A stretch of DNA of 64,000 nt, taken from positions 434,001 through 498,000 of the forward strand of contig JAKSGN010000002.1 of the NCBI GenBank assembly GCA_024180945.1, read 5' to 3'. This DNA comes from Macrophomina tecta (taxonomy: Eukaryota > Ascomycota > Dothideomycetes > Botryosphaeriales > Botryosphaeriaceae). The translations under genes and the position numbers were made by a program. The notes under the pieces were generated by a model. That model did not search any database. It worked only from the letters and a program-made list of their open reading frames with translations, and had not been told where the DNA came from. This document shows positions 33,660 to 43,500 of the stretch, piece after piece; positions within the stretch are counted from its first letter, which is position 1; each line of letters starts with the position of its first letter.

Positions 33660-33909
33660 CTCTCCCCAGGACGAGCGCATGTTTGCAATACTTCTGACTG
33701 GGGGCCTTGCAACGCCAGCTCCAGCCACCCCCTACCTTATGCCTGCGGTAGTGTTTAGCAATCTCCTGCTCGGGAGATATTATCACAGTTGGCCGCCCTC
33801 TGCTCTAAGCACAATGAAGCGATTGGACACGGCTAGTGCAGTCGGGCTGGGCTTTGGATACTCCAATGTGTGCACCGTTCCGTCACTCGCCTCAGCGACA
33901 AGGACAGTT

Positions 33910-33974
33910 GAAGCAGTCATCCGGACGCACACGTCGCTGATATCCCCAGAAAATCACATCCGGATGATTGCTTT
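33910..33974. repeat. 65-bp hairpin repeat, copy 3
   Basis: Left arm GAAGCAGTCATCCGGACG (33910-33927) pairs with CATCCGGATGATTGCTTT (33957-33974). All three mismatches are C/T or G/A transitions. It shares the left 32 bp with copy 1 at 3839. Confidence 0.75.
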
Positions 33975-34085
33975 TACTCCCTACGAACGTGTCATTCACA
34001 CCATCCATGTCTTTTTAACAGTTCTTCATTTCTCTTCATCTGCCCAATTATTTTCACTGACCCACTATTCTCCTCCATACATGAA

Positions 34086-36092
34086 CTACCTCTTGCCCTT
34101 CTTCTTTTTCTTATTTCCACCACCGCCGCCGCTTACCACCTGCTGCTGCTGGTGCGGCTTCTCTTCCACGACACCACCCTGCGTCAACCCAGCCTGCCTC
34201 AACTTGCCCTTCCTTCCCTTCGGCTTATAATAGCTGCGATCCCTCAGTGGCAGCCACCTCTCCGGGTCGACCTTCTTATTAGGATCGAAATCCTTAGGCA
34301 TCCTGCTCTTGCGGATCTTCTTGTTCTTGCCCTCGTCCGCATGCTTCTCCTTGGGTGCCGCCCGCTTCGTGCTGGCCTGCTGCTGTTGTTGCGAGGGGGC
34401 GGTGGCGGCCACGCCCGCCTTCTCCAGGGCGTCGATATCGACGTCAGAGAGGAGTCTTGAAAGGGGTGTCAGGGCGTCAAGCTGCTCGGTCTGCACCTTC
34501 TCCGGGTGCGTCGAGGCGTATGCGGCGACCAGGCCTGCTGCAGCGCCGCGGTCCGAAGGGTCGCGGGCGAGGAGGGCGGAGAAGATCTGGCCGGCTTGCT
34601 CGAGATCAGCGGGCTTCGACGACTCGAGCAACGCGGCGCCGGCGGCGCGGAGGAGCGAGGCTGGTGGGTTCCTCGTCTGGTTGTTCATCCAGTAGTTGGC
34701 AGCCTTAGCGAGCTCGCTACGGACGGAACTGCGGCGACCGGCGTGCGCGTAGAGTGCGACGAGGGCGCCGACGACGCCAGGAGCATAGCGAGTGGCGAGA
34801 TCGTTCGAGTTTCCGGTGTTTTCGAGGCGGATCAGGAAGTTCTCGAGCAGAGGCGTGGCAGCGCCGTAGTTGCCATCGCGAACGTAGATTTGCACCACAG
34901 TGAGGGCGAGGCCAACGTCGTGAGGGCGCTTGTTGACGAGTGGGAGGAGCTCCTTGATGGCAGCCCTGCCACTGGCGCCCTTGGCATGGGCTGCCGCGTT
35001 CAGAACGGACAGGGTGGTGATGGCCGGAGAGGTGGAAGCGGGCGACTCGGAAGAGATTTTGGAGAGCGTCGTGCTGGCGACGCCCTTGTGCTTATTTGAA
35101 CAAAGTCCCAGGACCTGGTCGTTGTGCTCCAATATGTGCGACTGGAAACCGAAAGGCTTATCGCTGACGAGAAGCTTGCCCGACGTCTGTATTTGGCGCC
35201 AGCTCATGTAGGGGTTACGATCTCCCGTCTTCCTAGCCAGGTCATTGACGCGGGCGATGTGGCGGGTCGAGAGATCTGGGATACTTTTATCAATCAGCAA
35301 CAACAGTCCCTCACGCTGTGCAAACTGACCATACTCTTGCACTGACACTTCCTCGGCCAGCTTCGATGCCTCATCGAACTTGCCGAGCTTTTGCAGCACA
35401 TAGAGCTGCTGAATGAGAATGGACATGACCTCGGTTTTCTTATCCTCCTCGCTCAGGTCCTCGGATGCCAGGCACAGGTCCTTGGCACGCTTCAACAGCA
35501 CCTCCGCCTGGCCCAGCTCGCCGCGGCCAATGCTGTTGCAGGCAGCGTTGTAAGCTGTTTCGAAAGCCTCCATGTCCTCCCGGTCCGGCTTGCTCCTCCG
35601 CGCCCGGTCGCCTTGACCCTGCCACTGCAATTGCGCGTCCACCGCGAGGCTGTTGATGCGCAGATCATTGTAATGCTCGAAACCCTCTCCATCCTGGGGG
35701 CGCGTGGCCAGGTCTTGGTACACGTCGGCGGCGCGGGCAAAGTCCTCGGCGCGGTAGGTTGCCTGGGCCAGGACATGTCGTGGTCCGCGGCCGTTGTTGG
35801 CGGCTTCGACAGCGACCTTTGCGGCGTCCTGGAGCTTGCCGGTTTTGTAGAGGGCGTAGGCGTACTCGAGGGCCGCTTGCTTCTTCAATTTGTCGCCGCC
35901 TTGCTCGATCTGACGCAGGGCATTGTCGAAGCGGTCGAGCTTCAGCAGGGCGACGGCGCGAACATGCTGGGCGTCGAGGTCGTTTTTGGACTTGGCGAGG
36001 AGATTATTGGCGGCCTTGAGGATTTCTTCGTGGTCGTCTAAATGCGTCTGAGACAGCAGGGCAGCAAGCGAGTTGCCGGTGCTGGCGGCCAT
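34086..36092 (-). CDS. srp72: signal recognition particle subunit SRP72
   Basis: SRP72 is a core protein of the cytosolic signal recognition particle and binds SRP RNA together with SRP68. One ORF encodes 668 residues from the ATG at 36092 (MAASTGNSLAALLSQ). The upstream in-frame extension lacks an ATG. Helical tetratricopeptide-like repeats run from about residue 10 to 540, for example AALEYAYALYKTGKLQDAAK and RAEDFARAADVYQDLATRP. The C-terminal SRP72 RNA-binding signature begins at about residue 598, MPKDFDPNKKVDPERWLPLR, followed by YYKPKGRKGK and a lysine-rich tail. A Gln-run and a Gly-run near the end are low complexity. The length is near that of other fungal and animal SRP72 (about 640-680). 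The gene is intronless and lies head-to-tail behind the TFIIE-alpha gene. Confidence 0.95.
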   Translation of the reverse strand: MAASTGNSLAALLSQTHLDDHEEILKAANNLLAKSKNDLDAQHVRAVALLKLDRFDNALRQIEQGGDKLKKQAALEYAYALYKTGKLQDAAKVAVEAANNGRGPRHVLAQATYRAEDFARAADVYQDLATRPQDGEGFEHYNDLRINSLAVDAQLQWQGQGDRARRSKPDREDMEAFETAYNAACNSIGRGELGQAEVLLKRAKDLCLASEDLSEEDKKTEVMSILIQQLYVLQKLGKFDEASKLAEEVSVQEYGQFAQREGLLLLIDKSIPDLSTRHIARVNDLARKTGDRNPYMSWRQIQTSGKLLVSDKPFGFQSHILEHNDQVLGLCSNKHKGVASTTLSKISSESPASTSPAITTLSVLNAAAHAKGASGRAAIKELLPLVNKRPHDVGLALTVVQIYVRDGNYGAATPLLENFLIRLENTGNSNDLATRYAPGVVGALVALYAHAGRRSSVRSELAKAANYWMNNQTRNPPASLLRAAGAALLESSKPADLEQAGQIFSALLARDPSDRGAAAGLVAAYASTHPEKVQTEQLDALTPLSRLLSDVDIDALEKAGVAATAPSQQQQQASTKRAAPKEKHADEGKNKKIRKSRMPKDFDPNKKVDPERWLPLRDRSYYKPKGRKGKLRQAGLTQGGVVEEKPHQQQQVVSGGGGGNKKKKKGKR

Positions 36093-36571
36093 TGTCGGAG
36101 GAGGAGGAGGAGATGCTGGGTTCAGCGGACGGCCATGCGAGTCGAAGTCGGAGATGCAGCTGTCGAGTGCGGCGCCGGCCGGGAGATCCACGGGCGTCTT
36201 GGGCGGTGGTGGTGGGGTCCAGCTCACACGCCTGTGTGGGGAGCGCGACGGTGGCTTCGCTAAGTTCCAGGAACAGGACGTCACTGCTCCAAGCTCGTCT
36301 CGACTCTCTCCCTTGTTGTTCTTTCATGGCTTGTGTTCTGCTTACGCTCGAGAACACAATGCCGCAATTAATTTTTTTTTTTTTTCTAATTCTCCTTTCG
36401 TAGCATCGAGTTGTCTCGTAGATGTAGCTGCTGATGTACGCCGCATCTAAGGCAAGCTCTTCAGTGCAGCTCATCTCATCAGCAGCCCGAATTCCTTTTC
36501 CCAACGCCTGCAAATGCTATATTACCAAGTCCATCTTCAAATGCGACCAGCTCAATCTCTACAGCAGCAAA
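36093..36571. promoter_or_regulatory. srp72 upstream region / tfa1 3' flank
   Basis: This 479-bp gap lies between two minus-strand genes. It includes a 14-nt T-run on the + strand (36372-36385), a poly(dA) on the srp72 coding strand about 280 bp before its ATG. No other element was recognised. Confidence 0.45.
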
Positions 36572-37920
36572 TCAGAGAGCATCCTCAAACTCATCCGCGT
36601 CTGACTCCTCGCCGCCCGACGGTTGAGCAGATGATGCCGCCGGTATGGCTGACAAGGGAGGTGTTGGCGCCGCCGATTCGTCCAGCTTCACTCTTTTTGC
36701 CTCCGGAGCACCATCCCCACTGCTTACCGCCGCAGGTGTCCCGATTACATCCTCGAACTCGTCCTCGTCCTCGTCGTCCTCTTCCTCTTCTTCCTCTTCC
36801 TTCGCCTTCCTCTCTTGTTCCTCTCTCAGAGCAGCAAAGTAGGCATCCAGCTCTGCCGTGTTCGTCTTCTTCTCCTCGGCCGTCTCGAATCCGTTGGCTG
36901 CGTCACTCGATGAGACGGCATCTCCAGTGGGCTTCCCGCCCACGGCCTCACCGCCGACGGTTGAGTGTGTCGCCCATACTGGCAGTTCGTTTGAAGCCGC
37001 GATCTTGGCCTTTTGCGCCGCAACCCTCGCCCGTTCCGCAGCTGTGTTCTCCTCTTCAGTAGAAATCGTGATCTCCACCTTCTCGGGCCCGCTCGTGAGA
37101 CCCTTGACAGCAGTGGGCCGGAGCTTCTCGTCGGCCACAATTTCCGTCTTCTGCGCCGGGTTGATGTTTTCGTCGCGAGGAACCGGTTTCGCGTTTGCGA
37201 CAGCTTCTTCGCCCGTGACAGCTGGTACAGTAACGGAATCTATCTGCTGCAGTAGATCCAGCAGTGGTTTGAACTGTTTGTTGAACTTGGCGGGGGTGTC
37301 ATCGGCTTCGGGCTCGTCGTCCTCGGCGGAGTTGCGGTGCTTCAAGGGGAAGTTGCAGCGCTTGCACAGAAATCCGCGGGTCATGTCAACGCTATCAAGC
37401 ACTTCCATGGTCGTCCATTGCGAGCTGCACCTCGGGCAAATGTAATCCTTCTTCTCCTGGGTCGGCTTGGACATGGCCTTGATCTTTTCGTCGAGCATAT
37501 GAATGCGGTACTTGGTGCAGTCGACGGCGCGGCGGTAATCGATATAGTAGTACTCGCGATTCGTCGGCTTCTGGGCGCCTTCGCGCGTCTCGGAGCGAAT
37601 GTAACTACGATACAACGGGCGTGAGCTGCGGGCTCTGATCTTCAAAAGCGCGAAGGCACATACACTGAAATCAGGCCGCCCTCCCTCAACTTTGCGCAGT
37701 ATTTCTGCATCTTCTTGTGGTTGTTCTTGCCTTCGTCCATGACCACGCCCAGGTCGGCGGCGGAAATGCTGCGCGCTGATCAGCATATCTGGTTCGTGTG
37801 AGGTGGAGCGCATTTAAACACGTACGCGCCATGGTTGACCAAGGCATCAATGACGATGACCTGCTCGGTGTCGTAGAAGACGCGGGCGACGGTGCGAACG
37901 AGGACTTTGGCAATCTCCAT
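36572..37920 (-). CDS. tfa1: transcription initiation factor TFIIE, alpha subunit
   Basis: TFIIE-alpha helps recruit and regulate TFIIH at RNA polymerase II promoters. Exons 37920-37826, 37768-37664 and 37604-36572 join in phase to 410 residues. The N-terminal winged-helix domain (about 1-95) includes EIAKVLVRTVARVFYD, the Asp/Gly helix DLGVVMDEGKNNHKKMQKY, LREGGLIS and the family-typical NREYYYIDYRRAVD. A zinc ribbon follows with Cys123, Cys126, Cys147 and Cys150 (YICPRCSSQW and FLCKRCNFPL). The C-terminal half is acidic, with long Glu/Asp runs and a helical segment TAELDAYFAALREEQERK. It ends SDADEFEDAL, as expected for the TFIIH-contacting tail. The size is close to other ascomycete TFIIE-alpha proteins. 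It diverges from pus1 across 291 bp. Confidence 0.95.
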
Positions 37921-38211
37921 GGCCTCCGGGTCAGGGGAAGGTTGAGGGAATGCGCATCAGGAGGAGGAGATGCGCGATGCAGTCGGCCAGAAAGACGACG
38001 AGCGGCGCGAAGAGAGTCAAAGTGCGATCAATGAATACCTACAATGGAGCTCGAACTGGGTACCTACTTAGCGCCAAAAGCACGCCGAGGTTCCTCCGAG
38101 TGGGCCGGGATCTGCATGAAATTCGCGGCGGGAACGCTGCGCAGCGCGCGTGCCTCGACTTTTTGTATCAATCTTCCATCCGCCCCGCCTCATGCTCACC
38201 CGGCCTTCAGC
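37921..38211. promoter_or_regulatory. divergent promoter, tfa1/pus1
   Basis: Only 291 bp separate the start codons of two divergent RNA-metabolism genes, so the promoters must overlap or be shared. No specific site was recognised. Confidence 0.6.
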
Positions 38212-40511
38212 ATGGCTCCGGACTCCGCAAACCCCGAGACCGTGTCTCAAGAGTCTTCGCAACCCGCAATGGCCCCTGCCGCGTCCGAGAGCACACCCGC
38301 CGCCGCTGATGCTGCTTCGGGAAATGGAGACAGGAAGCAATGGCGCGATCAAGGCGTCCGCGGCAACAAGCGCAAATGGCAGCAACGCGGCGGCGGCGCT
38401 CTGCAGCATGGTTCGCGAGGTAAGAGAAAGGATATTGGCAGAGGAGAGTATATGTATGCGCCCACTCCCAGTCCTCCTACGCCGCAGCTAATTAATCCAA
38501 AGCCGCAACCAACCAGACAAGCGCGCCCGCAATGAGGACGAGAAAGCCAAACGCCGCCGCCTAGAGGCCGAGGGCGTTGAGTCTGTCCTGCCCAAGGCCT
38601 TTTCCAAGGAAGAAGTCGAGTCTGAGGAACGCCGCCCCAAGCGCAAGGTCGTCGTCATGATCGGCTACTCGGGCAGTGGTTACAAAGGCATGCAGATGTA
38701 GGTGTGCTTCGCTCGCTGGGAAGTCGGAGATTCTCACACGGTCACAGTATGCCAAATCACAGGACCATCGAGGGCGATCTCTTCACTGCCTTCGTCAAGG
38801 CCGGCGCCATCTCCAAAGCCAACGCCGACGACCCCAAGAAATCTGCTCTCGTACGCTGCGCTAGGACCGACAAGGGCGTGCATGCTGCTGGAAACGTTAT
38901 CTCTCTCAAACTTATCATCGAAGATCCGGATATTGTCGAGAAGATCAACAGCCATCTCTCCCCGCAGATCAGGGTCTGGGGCATTGAACGTACTACCGGT
39001 AGCTTCAGCGCCTACCAAGCTGTCGACTCGCGGTGGTATGAGTACTTGATTCCCACCTACTCCTTTCTTCCTCCTCATCCCAACAGCTACCTTGGAAAGA
39101 GGCTTGTTGAATTGGCAGAAGAAGTTGGTGATCGCGAGGGCTATGAGCAGAGGCAAGAGGAGGTCGCCGACTTCTGGAAAGAGGTTGATGAGACTCGAAT
39201 TAAGCCTGCGTTAGCCGAGTTGAAGCCGTGGGTCAGAGAGCTCGTTGAGAAGGCCCTCTGGGAGGCGGAAACGGATCCCGAAGCACCCAACGAGAAGACC
39301 AACGAAGCTGCGGCCGAAGATGCTGCCGACCTCGCACAGCCCGTTCGTGTTGGAGGGAGCACGGCTGTCGATCCCATGCATATTGACACGAGCGAAAAAA
39401 CCGAGGACGCTGCCTTCATCATCAATGAGCCAGGGCGATCCGAGGTATCGGAATTGACGAGCGAGCCAGAACAAGTCCATACGTCGTCGCGTGCCGGTGC
39501 GTCCGAGTCTGTTCAGGAGCCTGGATCGACCAATGCGCCCACCTCTGAGCCTATTGGTGTAGAAGTGACCAAGTCTGAGTCGGCGCCTGCGCAGGACGAC
39601 TCAGTCCAGACCACCACTGACAGACCGAATCCATCTGCCGAAGACGACATGCCCCCGGTCGATCCTGCAAAGCTTACTTTGGGCCAGAAACGTGCGATAG
39701 AAGCAGCCGTCAAGAAAATCAAGGGCATTTACATGGACGCTAAGAAGGCCTACCGCGTGCCCCCTAAACGCATTGACCGCCTGCGCGCCGCTCTCAATGC
39801 TTACGAGGGCACCAGAAACTACCACAACTACACTGTTCACAAGACATTCAAGGATCCATCAGCCAAACGTCTAATCAAAAGCTTCAAGGCTGCCGAAAAG
39901 CCCATCATCATCAACGGCACAGAATGGATAAGCCTCAAAGTCCACGGCCAAAGCTTCATGATGCATCAGATCAGGAAAATGGTCGGCATGGCTGCTTTGG
40001 TGGTACGATGTGGTTGTCCCATCGAGCGCATCGGCGAGACCTTCGGCAACGTCGACGTCGCCATTCCCAAAGTGCCAGGCCTCGGTCTCTTGCTCGAGCG
40101 ACCCGTCTTTGATTCATACAACGCGAAGGCTGCTGAGAAATTTAACAGAGAGAAGGTAGAGTTCACCAAATATGAACAGGCGATGGACGAGTTCAAGCAG
40201 AGGGAGATTTATGAGAGAATCTTCCGTGAGGAAGAGGAGAGCAACCAGTAAGTCTTCAGCACAGACTCGCAACGCTTCGAATTTTAACTATCCGGTTGAG
40301 AGCCATCTACTTACGCCGTTTCATCAGGTTCAATCAGTTCTTCGCGCACATTGATGGATACAGAGAGCCGTTCTTCCTCTACCTCAGCTCCAAGGGTATC
40401 AAGGCGTCTACAGGTCCTGAGGCGGAACAGGCGAGAAATAAGGGCAAGACAGCCAAGCCCCAGGAGTACAACGGTGATTCGGAGAGCGACGCCGAGCCTG
40501 GCGATGGCTGA
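38212..40511 (+). CDS. pus1: tRNA pseudouridine synthase Pus1
   Basis: Pus1 converts uridine to pseudouridine in tRNAs and some snRNA and mRNA in the nucleus; it belongs to the TruA family. Exons 38212-38419, 38517-38697, 38748-40247 and 40328-40511 join in phase to 690 residues. After a Lys/Arg-rich N-terminus (probable nuclear signal, KRARNEDEKAKRRR), the TruA core begins with VVVMIGYSGSGYKGMQI. The catalytic Asp171 lies in RCARTDKGVHA. SFSAYQAVDSRWYEYLIPTY, RNYHNYTVHKTF and HGQSFMMHQIRKMVGMAALVV are further family blocks. Between them is an acidic, Ser/Glu-rich insert (about residues 296-444) that makes the protein longer than yeast Pus1 (about 540). The C-terminus is acidic and Ser-rich. 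Splice junctions restore the conserved frame exactly. Confidence 0.95.
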
Positions 40512-43500
40512 ACGATGGGTGCCGCTGCAGCTTTGCTCCATAGTCTTCAATCCAAGTTTCTACTTTGATAGCTGGCTGATATGGACTTATGAACTTGATT
40601 TTACGCATATTATCCGGCCTGACATATTTTGTGGATACCAGCGCAAAGTGTCTTTGGGGTCGACCTTGGATGCCAAAATCAAGTGCTGGATACCTTTTAC
40701 ACCTACCGCGTACAATGATTGAGCATTGGGGCTTAGAATGAAGGCAAGGAGTGCGAATGGGAAGTTGAAGTATTCTTCCGGACGTAAATGCTTTCCAACA
40801 ATATTGAATCGACTGCCACACATATGACGGCCAATCGATGCCAAGGACATGGCCGTGCTGCTGTGAGTGCAAACTGAGCCTCCTAGCCATTGCACACGGC
40901 AAGAACGCCAGCGCTCAAACAAAGGGATGGGCATAACACGGGTGCGCATCCTGCGCTTGATGTGAATCAACCTCATCCTAGTAGCCGCACTGCATACCTT
41001 CTTAGTACTCATCTCCGTATCCAGTAGAAATACTAATGTGTATTACACCGGGGTCCGGTTTTGGGACTCGTCGATCACTTGCACCCTCCAGAATGCTACA
41101 GATCGTACGGTTGCAAGCGCGTAGTGCCGGAAAGCACGGCATTGAAGAATAACACCCAGAGTATAGGAGCTGCATCATACAAATGGTTGTCTTATATTGC
41201 GTTGCCACCTTCCTCCCTGGTCCAGGGGTTCAAAGGCTAGTGAGTCTCGCCATGATCAGCAAATACCTCAGGTATCCAAGAGAGTGGTAACGGCCGAAAG
41301 TTCGCTGTACGAAATACGATAGCCTCCGAGGCAGAAGCATGAACTCAACATCCGACATCACGCCAAAGGAAGAAGACACCAGATCGCTGGAAGTCAAAAG
41401 CTCGAAACCCACCCTGCATCTGCATTCCCTACACGACTGATTTTCCTTACTAATACCGACACCGACGGTGCCATCTCCGGGGCTTGGCTTCCACCGCGTT
41501 GGTAAGAAAGCCCCTGCTAGCCAAATCCTGTTTCTCAGACCCTTTACGTCCTTTTCCACGCACCAGGTATGTGTGCTTACAAGTCATTGCTAACCACCCC
41601 TGCACACTCGTCCCAGCCATGTCCCTTGGAGGATCTCTTCTGAAACTTTCGTCGTTGCGGCGGACGGACCGGACTTGAGCGGAGGACGTGTATCTCCCAT
41701 AATACAGGCTTCTCGTGCTATAGATGCGCTTCCATTGCGTTTCATGAATTTAAGTTCCTTCTTTAATCGGTGGCATTGGGCGGCGGAAGAAGGGGGGCTC
41801 GGCGCGCCATGATATCTGAGTGACGAGGCCGGGTAAGGCCGTGCCGGCGGTTGGTGCGGTATCTGAACTCATGCGTGGAAGGTTGGCAGGCGAGGAAGAG
41901 GGTTACGAGGCGGCCGCGTGTCTTGCATGGTTCGTTCGTCCGTGGCAGTTCTATTGAGCGTCCCGCAAATGTCCTTCCTCCCCGTGAGAACGCTCACTGC
42001 GCAAAGTTTGGGACAGCAATAAAGGAAAAGTAACCCAATCAACGCATGGACATAGGGCAGCAGAGGGCACAGATCTCCCTTAAGAGATTGGATAACGCCT
42101 CGGGAAAATGCCGGAAGGGAAAGGGCGGGAAGGAAAAGAGTTTGGGATAATTTCTCGGCCCCCACTCGATTCAGCCGCGTCCGATAGCTCGATGAATACA
42201 GTGTCCGAACACCACGCACCTGACGCCATATTGCATTCTTCTCCCGATCCATTTTCCCGAAGAGGTCCGAGGCCACGTGAAAAGCCTCGTCTCGAGGTCT
42301 TTTGCCGTGTAAGGGTTGCGCACATATACACTCTTTTCTTCATACTGCAGCGCCGTGCATGTTTGCACATATCTGACGAAGACATAATCACACGAGAATG
42401 ACTCTACCGAACCTCACGTACTGCATCCGTCACAAATACACAAGATTTGCGGCCAGGAGCATGACTCTCCTATCCGCAAACACCTGGCGACCGGCTGAAG
42501 GATCGATAAGCTTCCCGCTCTGCCCGTTCTCTGGCTCAGATCACTTCTCGTTTCCCGTTCCCTCTCGGCCAAGTGACGACACATAGATCATACGTGCGTG
42601 CTAGTGTATTAAGTCCTTAATTAGCTGCATCATTCAATCCTTTTCTTTTTTTCTTTTTTTTTTCTTCTTTTCTTCAATGATTCCACACACCTGAAGAGCG
42701 CGGTGGTGGCTTCCTAAATTACGTGCATGCATTGGCATGTATTTTTATACGCACGCGCGCCTGCCGAATGTCAGTTACGATACACATTCGCCTTACCTGC
42801 CGCGCTTGGCGGGGGAGGGTATACCAAAGGCAGACAAAAATGAGACGGCAAAGTGGCCCTCCATCCCGGTAAGCAGGATGTGACGGACGGCGTCTTCCAT
42901 CTGTGCGTTCATTCGCCCGTGAAAGGGGGATGGGCCAGAAACAAAGAAAAAGCCAGTGACTGCTCGTTGCTGCGGTGTGATTGATGAGTGGCCGATGCTG
43001 CCCAAGCAGAGCTGGCCCGGCCAGTCAACCAGCTTTAGCAAAGGGAGCGCACGGCGTTTGCCACGGAGTCATGTGTGCGTGTGTGCGTGCTTTTTGTGGC
43101 AGTGTCTCTTTTTGTTTGGGGGGTGGGGTGAGGGTGACGGGCGGCTCGGCAGTGGTTACAGGGGAGTGCCTGGACCGATACTGGCTAGTGGTATGGATGA
43201 GGGTTGTTAGATGATTTGGAGGGAGGGTGCGTGTGCGGGTTCCGACAACTTCACATGTAGAGGAAGGGCGAGATAGGCGCATATGGGTGTGAGGATGGAT
43301 TAAGGAAAAAAGTAATAGAAAGTTTGGCTGGAATGGGATACATAGTTGGGAGGATATTGGAGGGATGATAGGTTCCAAAAGTGCAAGGGATGTTTAAGGT
43401 CCAGAAGCCAGTCCGGAACATGTCATGGCCTCTCAGTTGACGGAATGGCAGTTGGGGGGATAACGGCTCCGTGGGGTTGAAGATTGTGCTGGTGGCGAAT

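Larger units (their letters stand above)
33017..34085. other. intergenic region containing two hairpin repeats
   Basis: The 1.07-kb gap between the 390-residue orphan and the srp72 stop contains hairpin copies 2 and 3. A 264-residue plus-strand frame here is open through both repeats and into antisense srp72, so I treat it as chance. Confidence 0.55.

Noticed and set aside
33436..34230. 264-codon plus-strand frame
   Set aside because: It runs through two hairpin repeats and into antisense SRP72 coding sequence, has no domain, and its repeated peptide phrases are explained by the repeats.
40767..40784. Possible fourth hairpin copy (single arm)
   Set aside because: One arm matches the family in about 16 of 18-19 bases, but no partner arm occurs at the expected distance. 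Too weak to annotate.
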